A stretch of DNA of 64,000 nucleotides. Source: Polytrichum commune. Its lineage: Eukaryota > Streptophyta > Polytrichopsida > Polytrichales > Polytrichaceae. Under the pieces are notes generated by a model, which searched no databases, was not told the DNA's origin, and saw only the letters and a program-made list of their open reading frames with translations. The stretch lies in contig OX485808.1 in the NCBI GenBank assembly GCA_950295325.1, positions 17,320,527-17,384,526 on the forward strand. Reading direction: 5' to 3'. Every line of letters starts with the position of its first letter. Position 1 is the first letter of the stretch. Positions 23,278 to 35,500 of this stretch are shown here, one piece after another. The position numbers and the translations under genes are program-made.

Positions 23278-25076
23278 ACGAGACTCGATCTCCTGTGCTT
23301 GCTACTCTAATCCGCTACTTATAACCAACCCACAAACAGATATCAAGCACATTAGCATTCAATACCTCGCACTGGCAGCAAAATTATATTGAATGCCTAA
23401 GTATATTCAAGTTGAACACCACGTTGTCTATCAAAATCTACTCAGCCGTTGTTTATGGTGAGGAGGAGGTTATGCTACACACACCAAAATTCATAATTCC
23501 TTACAATTACAAGCTGTAGTGACATCGAAAACCATGTCTTGTCCTTTGGAGCACCCTAAACCTTCGTCATTCGTCCCCTATGACTCTTATGCACGTTGCA
23601 TGACCATCATTCTCCTACATGGTAAGAGGATTCCCAGTTAATATTGGTTCCATGAGCAATGTGCAAGTTGTCCAATGTGCAAGTACACAAGTGCTTTACA
23701 ACCATCCTCTAATACGCCCTTTAACCTGTGTTGATTAATAGTATGATTGAATCATCCGATTAATCCCCTCTCATATTCATTTCCATGAATTAATGGGGTC
23801 TTCCCTCTTACCAAATAAATGATGAGATGGCTTAGGTATGAGTGCAAGTGATAAGCTATTATAACTCACCCACCAACTTTTTGTTGGGTACACATGGCAT
23901 CAAGTTTCATAAATCCCATCAAGAAAAAGTGGCCAATACTCCTTTGTCTTTCTTGAAACTAGAGAAGGGAACAATGACAACAATACTATCTACAAAATTT
24001 GGGAATGGTCACAGGTTTTGGCTGCTAACTCCATCACTTGATGAGTATTATCAAAACATGATTGTTAATAATAAAGAAATTGATCACAAGGATTGAATGA
24101 ATCCAACCAAGATTTCATCCATGTTATGAATCTAACCTTCATGTGCAAGATAAGTTCATATATATATATATATATATGATGACATGTTCACCCAAAAGAA
24201 TCTTCTTCCCTAGGATTTGTTGCAAAACAACGTGTTTCAATAATCTGAAGAACATCCTTGCTATCTACAAATGTTCAGCATATTCATGACCCATGATGGA
24301 GAATTCAAGTACAAATAGTACAAATTCATTATTGGCAAATGAGTAATTTGCCAATAAATTCATGACAACAACTAATGCACAACTTCATGTTGCTTGGATT
24401 GTCCTTGTTGTTGGCATCATAAAATTACCAAAATTCCCTCACACATATTCATAATCATTGCACAAGGAACTATTAAATGAATGAATGAACTATCAGGGAA
24501 CGTGGGGAACATAGGATGATATGGCCGCCTCAGAGGGCAACATTTTTGAACGGCACTTCAAACCTTCTCGAAAATCTTTGAATCAAATCTCACTTGAGCA
24601 CTTTCCAAAAAAAACAAAACATGCAAAACCTCAACAAATTCCCACGTGTACCGACAAATCCAATGCAACGACTCCACAAGACCTCTTCCCTAAGCATCCA
24701 AAACAAACGAGAAACCAACTAAAATATAATTTATTTTAATTTTAATTTTAAAAAACGGAAAATTTTGGCTCCAGAATAGGGAATAGAAGGCCTCACCAAC
24801 AATGTTCTGTTGTTTGAGAAATTTAGCTACACAATTGAAGTGCAATGTGCCTCCCTGTGTGCTCTCCTTGGAAACCCTAATTTGTTGAGTGCATTTCTCA
24901 GTGGTTACGCTTACAAGTGCAGAATCAGATTCAAGAATTAAAACGTGCAAAGACGGAGGATGAATGTCAAGGCCATGCCAAAGTTTAGTGATCACAGGTT
25001 CATTCATTCATTCATTAGTTCCTGGGGGTTGCCATACGACTTCCAGTTGAAACTAATGCTCACTATGGGATAACTA
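23278..25076. other. Intergenic, no gene supported
   Basis: AT-rich DNA with a (TA)n tract at 24159-24178. Short open frames here lack recognisable domains or compositional signs of coding. Confidence 0.5.
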
Positions 25077-25434
25077 CACTAACTATGATATTTAGTGTCA
25101 TATGGTGTTTGGTGTCACTATGGTAACTTTTTGGATGACACTTCTTATGAATAATTGAACAAATACTGTCATGGATGATGGATGAGTTCATCCATTGGCC
25201 AAAACACTACCTTCTCTTGTGAGTCGGCAACTTGTGATGAAATATTGTCATGGATGATCAAAATTTGGATGAAAAATCACTTGGTAAGTGACAGTAATTG
25301 CAACACTATAAATCTATAATCCCCCAAATTTTATGTAAGGAATGACATTTAGTGTTGGTGACACTATAACGTGGTTTACAATTAGTATTGAGTACGACAA
25401 TTTGCATTGGTGGCACAAAATATCATATGTAGTG
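25077..25434. mobile_element. TA-flanked MITE, CACTAAATAT family (358 bp)
   Basis: The left end CACTAACTATGATATTTAG is matched by the inverted right end (CATATGTAGTG, preceded by ACAAAATAT). TA flanks both ends (25075-25076 and 25435-25436). Internal sequence differs from the 218-bp copy at 25881, so this is a subfamily or a longer relative. Confidence 0.7.
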
Positions 25435-25659
25435 TAGGTGTGGTGTCATAACGGCCTTTAAGTTTTTGTGACATATATGATTAGAAACAAGAAAGAGATT
25501 GTCAAGTGACATTTGACAAAGTCTTTGTTTTCAACGAAACTTTACTTGGTATATTACACATTGTAGGTGTAAAAAAAAAGATCAACAAATGTGGAAGGAA
25601 TGAGTATAGAAGAAAAAAGACTTGTCTTGGGTAGGCTATTGACTAAAATGTAAGAATAA

Positions 25660-26250
25660 ATTCAATTACATTAGAGTTATTATTAAAGTCAATAATTAAA
25701 GTCAATTATTAAAGTGAAGGAGATGAAATCATGGATTTAGTTCCAAACCCTAAGTTCATGAAAATTAATACAAAGTCACTCGAGCTTTCTTATTGCTTGG
25801 ATTACCATACACAAAGAGTGGCGTCGGGCTATTAAAAACCGGCTTTATAGCTTGTTGTACTAGGATGGGTAGGCCAAGCTACACTAAATATGATATTTAG
25901 TGTCACTTACGATTTGGAATTACTCATTGCTATATCTAATTATTGTATATCTCATATTTTACCAACAAATGTTAAATTGGTTGTTTGAACATTACATAAT
26001 ATTAACAACTTTTCTTAGTAAAAATTTACAAAAATAGTAAAAAGATACAACATTGTGTAAATCCAAATAATAAGTGACACTAAATATCATATTTTGTGTA
26101 GCTTTGCATAGGTGAATTTGGGGATTTTGAGCACCAAATCCCATATGCATACCCTGTTTTAGATCATGAAAGCCTCTCAAAGTTTGAGAGGTGGATAGAG
26201 GAGGTCCCAAAAATTTCACTCAACTTTCAAAATAGGCTCTGACACACAAC
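25660..26250. repeat. Dispersed repeat, copy A (interrupted by a MITE)
   Basis: This matches, at roughly 80% by eye, the sequence flanking the giant hAT element (copy B: 43269-43347 joined to 58845-59130). Shared blocks: 'ACATTAGAGTTATT', 'TTCATGAAAATTAAT' (copy B 'TTTATGAGAATTAAC'), 'ACACAAAGAGTGG', 'ACTAGGATGGGT.GGCCAAGC', 'GCTTTGCATAGG', 'TTTTAGATCATGA' and 'AACTTTCAAAATAGG'. Copy A has no hAT insertion but does contain the MITE at 25881-26098. Copy B is the reverse. Confidence 0.85.
25881..26098. mobile_element. TA-flanked MITE, CACTAAATAT family (218 bp) inserted in repeat copy A
   Basis: Terminal inverted repeats of about 40 bp start CACTAAATATGATATTTAG on the left; the right end reads inward as CACAAAATATGATATTTAG. 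Both continue 'TGTCACTTA', then 'ATTTGGA'. TA flanks both ends. The paralogous empty site (copy B near 58955) reads CCAAGC-TA-GCTTTGC, which shows that TA was duplicated on insertion. Stowaway-like. Confidence 0.92.
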
Positions 26251-28786
26251 AACCTAACAAGCTCTTCATAGAAACGTTTCAAATTTGGGAAGGATCAAAC
26301 CCACAGTACCGTAACACCATAGCAGGTTCGTTCTTAAATAATTCCAAAAAAAAAAAAAAAAAAAATCAGAAATTCCAGGCCATGAAGAACGAAATTATGG
26401 AAAATTATATTATGAAAAGAACGAAAATCCAGAAAGTTGGGTGAAGCAGACTCTGTTGAAAAAATCAATTTAAGCTGTCATTCCGGTACATCTACTCTGT
26501 TCTAGGACGAATTGTTTTTTTCCCTCAAAATAGAAGAACGAATTTCAAATAAATCTATTTTAAGCAAACGAACCTTATTTTTTCAAAAAAAATAAATATT
26601 CGTTCGCCAGGTGATGAACCTGCTATGGTGTTATGGTAGTATAATAGATTGTAACTAAAAATACATGTGTGTGTCCTTAGGTGTAATGTAAAAGTAAAGC
26701 TTTCACTCAATATAGAACTTGAGTGTGTTCTTTTGTGTTTCTTGTCTATATATATATATATATATATATATAGATGTTAAAATAATTGAAGTGATATTAG
26801 GTAACTTCAAACCTAAAGAAATGACAATCTTACATATTTAGTCTTGGTGTAGTGCCCCAGTGTATGTGTGGTTAATTTTTGTTGAGTAAATATTGCTCTA
26901 GACATCAATGTAGTTTAGCAAGTAGATATTAATCAATAAAAATCAATTGAGTGACATAACTAAGATTACTTTTGCATAACAATGAAAAAGCACACCAACA
27001 AGGCCTCAAAGTAACAGTTATCGCGTGCGCGCGCACACAAACAAATATATATATATATATATATATTCATAAGAAAAGCTTTCTCCATCATAACATATTT
27101 ATGTGAATTTTTGTTTTTTTCTTCCTCTATGCAAAGACTACAAAATTTTCTCACACTTGAACATATACCCAACTAGGTGTTGTGAACATTTGCCCAATGA
27201 TCCCTGAATGGAACCTACCCACATGCTTGGAGGATAGAAATTAATGTTTCGGATTACTTTGTAATGATTTTCCATAATGTTAAATTTGCATTTTCATTTG
27301 GTTCATTGATTATGAATGTATAATGATTGGTTTGAACCCGTACCACCCTGGCATGTTGCGCTCTTGCATATGAATTGATGTCCCAGTCCATCCTCGAACT
27401 AGTAGCTCAACATACCGCCATCGACGGTTGACCATTCTGAAAGTTTGAAAATGATGACTACCCTATGCTGTGGGTATATACAATTGATGGTATTTATGAT
27501 TAAGTGACTCTATTTAGTGTATGTGCCTCAAACACGTGCTTGACAAACGTAAGTTGGAAGGTCGCTTGAGTCCTCAACTTGACCAATCCTTGGTGACATG
27601 CACGTGATTATGGCCTCGAAGCCCCCTTGAAAGTCCCAAGCCGCCGCTTGGCCAAGCTGGCTGCCACGACCAGCGCCACCTCAGCACATACAGACCGTTA
27701 GATGAGGCTCCGAAGATCGATGGTGGGGCATGTATCTCCTTGCCACCACACACACAGAGCCCGACTGACGCGCGGCTGCCGCTAACTTGCCTCTCTTCTT
27801 TGGGCGGTCTTCCAGCCACGACAGCATCGAGGCTTCCGCCAACGGAATCCACACTCCATCCATCATATTCATCTCCAAGTGCACACTCCATCCTTACATT
27901 CATCTACAAGTGAACACTCCACCCCTCACGTTACATTCATCTACAAGTGAACACTCCACCCCTCACGTTCATCCATTAGTACATTCTACATCTTTTACAT
28001 TCATCTCAGAGTGCTCATCCTCTCGCTCCCCTGGGGCTCGTAGATTCTAAAATCTCTACACCTCCAGGTTTCGTAAGATATTTTTCCCTTACTTTTTGCT
28101 GCACTAGGTTAGCGTCTGTCGCGGTTGTGTTGTAGTGTGTCGAATACGCACGGAATCGTGTTCCATCGGTGCAGGCATCTTTTGCACACGGCGAGGTTGT
28201 AAGGGAGCGCGCACTTCACAGATTGCAACCAACAATTTGCTTGCGCACACTTAGAATTGTTGGTTCTTGACCTAATTGAGAGCGGAACAGAGGCTCATCA
28301 CCTCTCTCTTCTCCCTGTCCTGTGGTTGATCGAGATTACTTTTGCTTGGACACAGATTCAGCACTTTTCCAAAAAATTACATCAGTAAAGAGTGACGATG
28401 CGCTTTTGATTTTCTCTTTCTCTTTTGCTTTTGCGTGTGGTGAGTTGGATTTCCTTTTCCCTTGCGCGTACGGCGGTGGTTGAAGGGTTGGGAAGGGATT
28501 GAACCTTCCCTGTCTGTTGCCTGTCTTCGTATAGAGTCTCAAATTCTTCCGTGTACCTCGGTTTGCCTTGATTTCGATCCGCAGAGTTTCAATTGTGCCT
28601 TCATATGCTGTCACCTTTGCAGATTGTGTGTACATAGATTTGCTCGAGGTTGCAATTTGCACCAATTTGGAGCGGTAACAGAATCGTCATCGTTAGGAGG
28701 TTATCAGGATTTGTGCAGTTCTTTGTCTCTCGACTCGTAAGTCGGTTCCTTGGAGGTGAAGGAGAGCAGATTTCAAGGCAGGGGAC
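26251..28786. other. Intergenic with microsatellites and a short minisatellite; 5' region of the next gene
   Basis: Poly-A tract 26344-26365, (TA)n 26746-26772, alternating GC/AC 27022-27039 and (AT)n 27044-27066. Two perfect copies of about 37 bp, 'TTACATTCATCTACAAGTG' then 'AACACTCCACCCCTCACG', lie at 27893-27965, with diverged copies upstream from 27850. The last ~400 bp before 28787 are probably 5' UTR or promoter of the DnaJ-type gene. No other gene is supported. Confidence 0.5.
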
Positions 28787-29095
28787 ATGTCTCCGGGGGT
28801 AGTAACTCAAGTTGTACAGGGAGTAAGTGCGCTGGCTGGCGCGTGGATGATAAAATCCATTATAGATGCGGACCAGGAAAGGTCGGTGCCGCGGGGGTTC
28901 AGCCAGTGTCCTACGTGCAACGGATCGAGGAGGGTGCCCTGTTTATGTACCAAGTGGTCGGACGATGATGTGGGATGCAACACGTGTGGAGGAACAGGGA
29001 GGATGAGGTGTAGCAGCTGTGGAGGCAGCGGGACAGCGAGACCTATGCCAGCGCAGATTCGAGTATCCAAACCATCATCATCATCATCATCATAG
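28787..29095 (+). CDS. Small DnaJ-type cysteine-rich (zinc-finger) protein
   Basis: 102 residues from ATG 28787 to TAG 29093-29095, single exon. Four cysteine pairs follow the DnaJ cysteine-rich pattern: CPTCNGSRR (about 41-49), CLCTKW, CNTCGGTGR and CSSCGGSG. There is no J domain. Plants have several such stand-alone DnaJ cysteine-rich proteins, some in chloroplasts, acting as zinc-dependent disulfide or assembly factors (BSD2 and LQY1 are the best known; this one is not clearly either). The N-terminus (VVQGVSALAGAWMIKSII) is hydrophobic or amphipathic and may be a membrane or targeting segment. The C-terminal Ser run comes from a (TCA)n microsatellite ending at the stop codon, so tail length may vary. 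Confidence 0.8.
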   Translation: MSPGVVTQVVQGVSALAGAWMIKSIIDADQERSVPRGFSQCPTCNGSRRVPCLCTKWSDDDVGCNTCGGTGRMRCSSCGGSGTARPMPAQIRVSKPSSSSSS

Positions 29096-32044
29096 AAATA
29101 TCAGGAAGCTTCATCGTCATCATCAAGGACCCGCAATTTCTTTGCTCTGTTTTGTGATTATTGAAACAAATGAGAGGGGCCTTGTTTACCATATCGTATC
29201 ATTCATGGCCGAGGCGGCTGCAATTGTTGGGGTTTGCTCTTATAGAGAGCAGGAGCAAAGGTTATCAATCCCGCACGATCTGATAGCTATCGGCAGATCC
29301 AGGTGCCCCCCCACGAGTTCTCATCAGGAAGCAACGATGATATTTCTGGATTATTATTGCCTCCGCTTGTACTCTGGTGAGACCCAATTTGATCATCTAT
29401 CATAGAGATTAAACCAAATATTCAAAACATCTAGTTTCATTTGTAACAGGAGGGTTTAAGACTTGCTCTGCGATACTGCTAGCACTCCCCTAGGCATTTG
29501 AATTTGCTGGGCTTCGATCCACTTGAATATTCTTGTACATTATGTTTTGAGAAATCTATCAGCAACTTTCGAGGAAGGTTTATTCATCACGTACTCGTGA
29601 TGGATGGGAACAACCTATGCAACCTTGTTTTTTTTTGGGTATGAAGAAGCCATCGACCTATTGGATTGACAGCAAGAAATCTTTCTTAGAGTTGTGTCAT
29701 GCAATGTTTATGTCCATGTTGAATTGTGCTGCCCTCCTTCACTTTTCACCTAAGATCACTCGAGTAATTATGTATGACATAGGAGTGAAGATTTGCAAAA
29801 TATTTGGTTCCATCTTAGGAGAAGAATGTTGGAGACTTTTACGCAGTACTGTCATATTCTTGAATAAATACATGATACTATATCAGTGCAGAATTTGTTA
29901 AATGATTTGATTTGGGAGTATGGGCACATGATGAAAGATACAAATTTCCTCATTGAATAGGAAACAATGGAATAATTGCAAATTGTTCTAGTGGACTGCA
30001 AGCCATGATGTATTCTCTTTGATAAGAAAAAGAGAATACTAGGACAGCAATTTCATAATTGATTCAGAGAGAAATTTCAAGGGATTGTGGAGGAACATGG
30101 GATCCAAGCAAGTCCTACCTGGTCCTCATGAATTCTGTTAAGAACTTGAAAAAAACAGAATTGTAACACCAATAGTCATGGTTGTAGGATACAAAAAATA
30201 AGGCTAACGTGACAGTGGTTGTGAAGTTCGTTTGCTCACATGATGCAAGAAAGCAATTTGGTTGAGAGTTTGCCTTACCCTCTTTTTCACCATTCAAGAA
30301 TCTGGACAAAAACCTTTTTTTTTTTTAAATTTCAATTAATTAAAAATTTTAAAACTCAATGTGCACCATCCAGACACCCAAGGTAAATTCCAAATTCTCA
30401 CCTTAGGAAAGTTTTCCCTTCTATAAATTTCTAAGAAATTTATTAAATTTCTTAGAAATTGTAGTCCTTATATGTTTACAATGACTTTAAAAAGTGCTTA
30501 GTATCTCCAAATCATGTTCTGAAGATGATCACAACCCCTGTGAGTGCTAGTGGAATGATCACAAGTTTGCATTCAAGAGCCATGGCAATACATCACTTTA
30601 AAGCCATGATGGTTAACCTTTGTTTTCTTTCCTAAGTTACTTAATATTTTTGGCATGGCAAACTGATAGTAAGGTACATATGTGGTCCTGTTTTGGGCAC
30701 TTTGAACTCCACATCTCTTCAAGTGATTACATAGGCCTCCCAAATTATATTAACAAATGAACCTCAAACATTGTCTAGATTTTGAGCACATATTCCGATG
30801 ATCTTATTCGCATACAATTTTTTGAAGACAAATGAAACAAGTTTATTTATTGCCAAAATACATACAAGGCCACCGAACCGAACCCGAAGTAGAGAGAGGG
30901 GCAACTCTCTATGATGCACATGGTGAACCACAAAATACACTCAAGCATGATCATTTAAACCAAACAATACACTAATGTGAATATTTCAATGATTGCAAAG
31001 TTCGAGCAAAAATGGAGAAGGTTTTTAACTGCAAGCCTTGCCACATACCACTCAAATATATAGGTACATTTAGAAGAGTCACCACATAAAGTCCATGCAC
31101 CTTAACTGTAGTACCATGATGATTACTGTGTTAAATGTACTAAATTTGGGAATTCTTGTCATCAAGAATCTCATTTCTGTGAGGGAAAATGAGGATCTAA
31201 GAAAATAGAAAATATTCCATTTATGGCAATACAATCTAGAAGATTAAATAAATTATTCAACAATGAATTGCCTAAACCGCCATGAGGCTTCAGGTACTCA
31301 AGTTTCCATGCAAGACCCAATAACTTAATGGGCATTCCCAATACTACATGCCACCATTGTATGCTCACATGCTGGATCCCAGCCGTCCCATCAGGCCATG
31401 GGGCCATGGGGCCATGGCGCCAGCGCCACTTGAGTTATCGAGAGAAATCTTCACCTCCTCAACCTTTTGATCTTGTACGTGCTTCGCAGTGGATTCGGTG
31501 ATCGCTCAAATGATTCCTCTCTCATTCTGGTACACGGACGCCCAGCCGCTTCTTACCACGGGCTCATAATGCCGGAACCAGTTCAAGCCCCGAATCAAGA
31601 ATTCATTAATTCCTCCAACGCTGTGACCAGTATGTGTGGCCGCAAGCTTGACGTCGATATATATACCATCGTTTCGTGCAAATGATCAAGCTCGTATATC
31701 CTCACGATGACCTGCGATGCTTCTTCTTCATCTTCTTAATAGTTTTTGGATTGGTCCTCACTTCCATGCAGTGGAACTTCTTGTCCATCCGACTGTCATG
31801 TTTGCTCTGGAGAGGCTCTGAGGTGGTTTAATCCGGGCTCGTACTGTCATTCTAAAGCGACAGGATATTTCTGCGATCGTGGCGAGTGATTCTCATCTTG
31901 CGGGGTGGACCTGACGTAGAGAGCAACCCAACGGGATGCATTATACTTCCCGTTCCTTCGATGTAGTGCTTTGTGGCCATCTCTTAGCTGCGTCAATATT
32001 CGAATTCAAGGTGTCTCGCTAGTACTTCTTGAATTTTACCTCCG
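29096..32044. other. Intergenic, no gene supported
   Basis: 3' flank of the DnaJ-type gene, then AT-rich DNA. An open frame at 29617-29901 (94 codons) has no recognisable domain. A TATATATA box-like motif at 31657-31664 could serve the small gene at 32045. Confidence 0.4.
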
Positions 32045-32365
32045 ATGATTCTCCGTCTTTTTCTAACTATCTTTTGTCTTGTTGTTGTCCTCATTCTTGC
32101 CGTTCTCGTTCTTCTTATATTGTTTCTGATCCGACAGCCTGGATATCCAAATTTCGAGTATAAGGAGCCAGATACTGACGAGGAGGAGGACAAATACCGG
32201 ACTCTTCCTGAATTGTGTGCTCGTAATCAAGCGGCCCGTCAATCAAGATTGCATGATCCTGAAGCCTCTGAAGAGGATCCTGTCGATGTGGAGGAGATCC
32301 GAAAGTGTCTAGCGCAACTGTCAGGGATTAAGCCTTCCAATTCTCTCAAAAGATCTTCAAGATAG
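32045..32365 (+). CDS. Small single-pass membrane protein, hypothetical
   Basis: 106 residues from ATG 32045 to a TAG at 32363-32365. Residues about 3-30 are one long hydrophobic helix (FLTIFCLVVVLILAVLVLLI), followed by RQPGYPNFEYKEPDTDEEED and an acidic, charged C-terminal half. A helix followed by a Pro-containing start is loosely like LEA2/NHL proteins, but the LEA2 domain is absent, so I do not assign it. It sits 156 bp upstream of the ASY1 start codon on the same strand, and the ASY1 TATA box lies just past its stop. It could be an independent short gene or part of a longer transcript. Codon composition looks protein-like, but no homologue is recognised. Confidence 0.45.
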   Translation: MILRLFLTIFCLVVVLILAVLVLLILFLIRQPGYPNFEYKEPDTDEEEDKYRTLPELCARNQAARQSRLHDPEASEEDPVDVEEIRKCLAQLSGIKPSNSLKRSSR

Positions 32366-32401
32366 GTATAAATTGTAATATTCATTACCATCTCTGAGGA
32401 G

Positions 32402-32409
32402 TATATATA
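32402..32409 (+). promoter_or_regulatory. TATA box, probably for the ASY1-type gene
   Basis: TATATATA 113 bp before the ATG at 32522, the right distance for a start site near 32435 and a 5' UTR of about 85 nt. Confidence 0.5.
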
Positions 32410-32521
32410 GATACAATACCCTCGAGACTTCATCGATCCTGCGGGGTTCGATATGGAGTAATCCAAAGCAAAGCTAAACCGTATTCGATCGACCTCCCTG
32501 GCAGCAGTCAATCGAGAAAGC

Positions 32522-35500
32522 ATGCCGATTACAGCAGCGAATCAGATGCAGGCTCTACGGCCAGGGACAGAAGTTTCAGAGCAAGAGTCCCTGAAATTGG
32601 TGCGTACTGTAGATTTCGGAAACTGGCATGTGATAATTATATACAATGGAGTTCAAATTGCCTCTACGGCAAGAGTGTATTCGAGTTTATTAAGGCCTCA
32701 AACTGATTTCTAACGCACATCATTCAACACCATCTGCGATCCTGCAAGTCTCTTAAGTGATTTGACAGATATGTAGACTAAATAAGTTCGCCTCTATCCT
32801 GAAAAATTACCGTCAAGCTCATAGTCATGAAAAGGGATTAGTTCGAGTCTCATAAAAGTAATGAGTTATCTGTATCAATCTGGTCATGAAGTGTGAAAAG
32901 ATTACAACGTCATGTTTCGATTCACTTTCAAAATTGGAGCAGCATTTGAATGATTTGGTGTCCGTTTGCAATTAGTCATGACTAGAATCACCGACTTCCT
33001 GGACTCAAAGATCCGTTTAAGTCTATCTCTAATCACAAGTTTTGATGACTTACATTAAAGCAGGAAGACCTCAAAATTGTGAGAGTCTAGTTATAAAGAC
33101 TTTCAGAGACTCTTAGAAATTGAGCCTCATGAAACGTGACATGTCTTCAAAGCTGTACAATTATAGGTGCTGATACTCACATAATTTGGCACAGACGCAA
33201 AACCTACTCCGAATCGCGATGTTTAATATCAGTTACATAAGAGGTCTCTTTCCTGACAGCTACTTCGTCGACAAGTATGTACCAGCCTTAGGTAAAGGTT
33301 ACAAGAACTCATCAATAGCTTTCACTTCCGCTGAATCTTGATTTTGCAAGATATTTAGAAATTTCTTCAGGCTCTTTGTTCCTCTATTCCCCTTACTTCC
33401 TAGTTACCAAGGTTCATAGTTTGGAAAATCTCGATTTAAAAATCTGGTAAGGGATATAAGAGGAATTAAATATTTATGTAGTATTATAATAACTTGAATC
33501 TATAGATACTATTTAATTTTTCCTCTGTTTCCCGGCCAGTATATTCTGCTAACCAAAAAACAGGATAGCATAGTAAATCGGTGAGGGACAGTTTTTTGTA
33601 ATATCTCAAGAAGCTCAGCAGGGCAATGAAATTTTTCTTCAGGGATTCCGTAACACGGTAGAAACCAGTGAGAATGATTAATCATGTATTCAATATAAAT
33701 GTTAGTCCCTAGTTTTGTACAAGTCTGGTTCATGGTAATACTGACGGAAGAGTATATAAATTTCTTAATTATGCATCCTCGATCCTGATGATTCTACAGT
33801 TGAGTAAATCATAATGAGTTAGTGCCCTGTGCAACAGAAATGAAGGTCAAATGCTTGCAACCAGTGGACACGGAGTCAAAGAGGTTTATCGACTGGATGG
33901 AAAAAGGTGCAGTACAACTCGATCAAGAACCTCTTACGCACGGTCATACGCTCTATGTCAAACATATGTAGATAACTGCGATTACTGTGTGATTGATGAA
34001 CTCCTATTGCTTGTTTCTATTACACAAGCCGCAGGCTCGCAGTTATCTTAAACTTCATTGCTTACTTCCCAGGAGGTTATAATTTGAGACAATTTTGTAG
34101 CAACTGCTAATTATTTGAAGACGAAAGTGTCGTGAAAGCCAACCTAAAACGCTTCCCTTCACAGCAGAGTTCATAGGCTGTACAGAAATCCAGACTGGAA
34201 TTCTGTGCGCAGTCACGAAATAATTTGGTCTCCAAGACCTTTCTAGAATTCTCTGCTCATTGTTGTGTTTGCGAGCTTTGTAACGCTGTTTTTGATAATC
34301 AAGAACGGGAGGAATTATTCCGCCATGAAGGAATTTCCATTTGTGCGCAGGTGCTTTTGATGCATTACAGAAGAAGTACTTGAGGACACTGTTTCTGACT
34401 ATTTGTGGTAGAAATGATGGTCCACTTGAAGAGGAATACATTTGTAAGTGATATGATTCCTTCAAATTATTTGAATTGCGGAAGAAATGTTTCCCTGCTA
34501 TGTACAACTAATATACATCTTCTCAAAATGGAATTAATGTCTATCAACCTCTTCACTTGGTGTCCAGTGTGATGTGACTCTGCACATCTACTAAGGTCCT
34601 CTTGGCATCACCTAGTAACATAGAGTTTTGAGTACAGCTCCTGCATGAAATGATTCCTTTTTTTATAAAGAAGCCTAGATTGATGCGTGAAGATTACCGT
34701 AATGCAGTTTCATTTAAGTACGCCAGCAACGAAGCATCGGGGAACATCACCACTATGACGATTGGGACGATCACCTCGAGTGGCAAGCATTCGCTAACCA
34801 ACACGTCTAGCAACCCGACTCCTCTACACATGAGGTAAGAATTCTCTAACACGTTTCCCATGTTTCGCTAACTAAGATCCTATGCGCCGTATGCTTGTTG
34901 AATGGCATCAACCATATTATGAATAAGCCAATCAACACATTATCACACTTAAGCCTAATTATTTCTTGAGTGTGCAGGAAATCTGCATGTAAAATGGTGC
35001 GCACTCTTTTGCAGCTCATGCATACACTAGACAATATTCCTGAAGAGGTACGAGTCCCCAGAGGAAGTCAGAAAGTAGTCAGTATATAGATTTCCATGTC
35101 AATATAGCAGTTTTTCTCAGTTGAGATTCTCTAAACTGGCTGTATGTACATTGATCAATACTTATGTCTTTGGTCTCATGTTTCAGCGCACCATCGCAAT
35201 GAAGCTCCACTACTATGAGGATATAACAGTGAGTTTTTCTTGACACTTAGCACGTATAAGTTGACGTTAGTAGGCAATGGGGTGGCACTTGATGCTCTTT
35301 AAATCATCTCTCTCTCTCCCTCTCTCTCTCTCTAGTTAAAGTCAGTGCCAAAACTTCAGATGTAGCTCATAAAGAATCCTACACACTACAGCTATGATTT
35401 CGTACATATGTGATGAATTCGACTGCCAGAATTTTGAACATCACCAGTTTTGTACAGCCAGCGGATTACGAGCCTCCATTTTTTACTTCAAACACCAACG

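Noticed and set aside
27336-27420. tRNA-like B box (GGTTCAAACC on minus)
   Set aside because: No cloverleaf or convincing A box could be built around it.
33851-34051. Apparent frameshift in the ASY1 gene after DWMEKG
   Set aside because: A GT donor at 33907 and the exon at 34351 ([14 protein letters not shown]...) restore the frame, so it is an intron.
34055-34507. 150-codon minus-strand frame
   Set aside because: It lies opposite ASY1 exon 4 and introns 3-4; shadow without domain signal.
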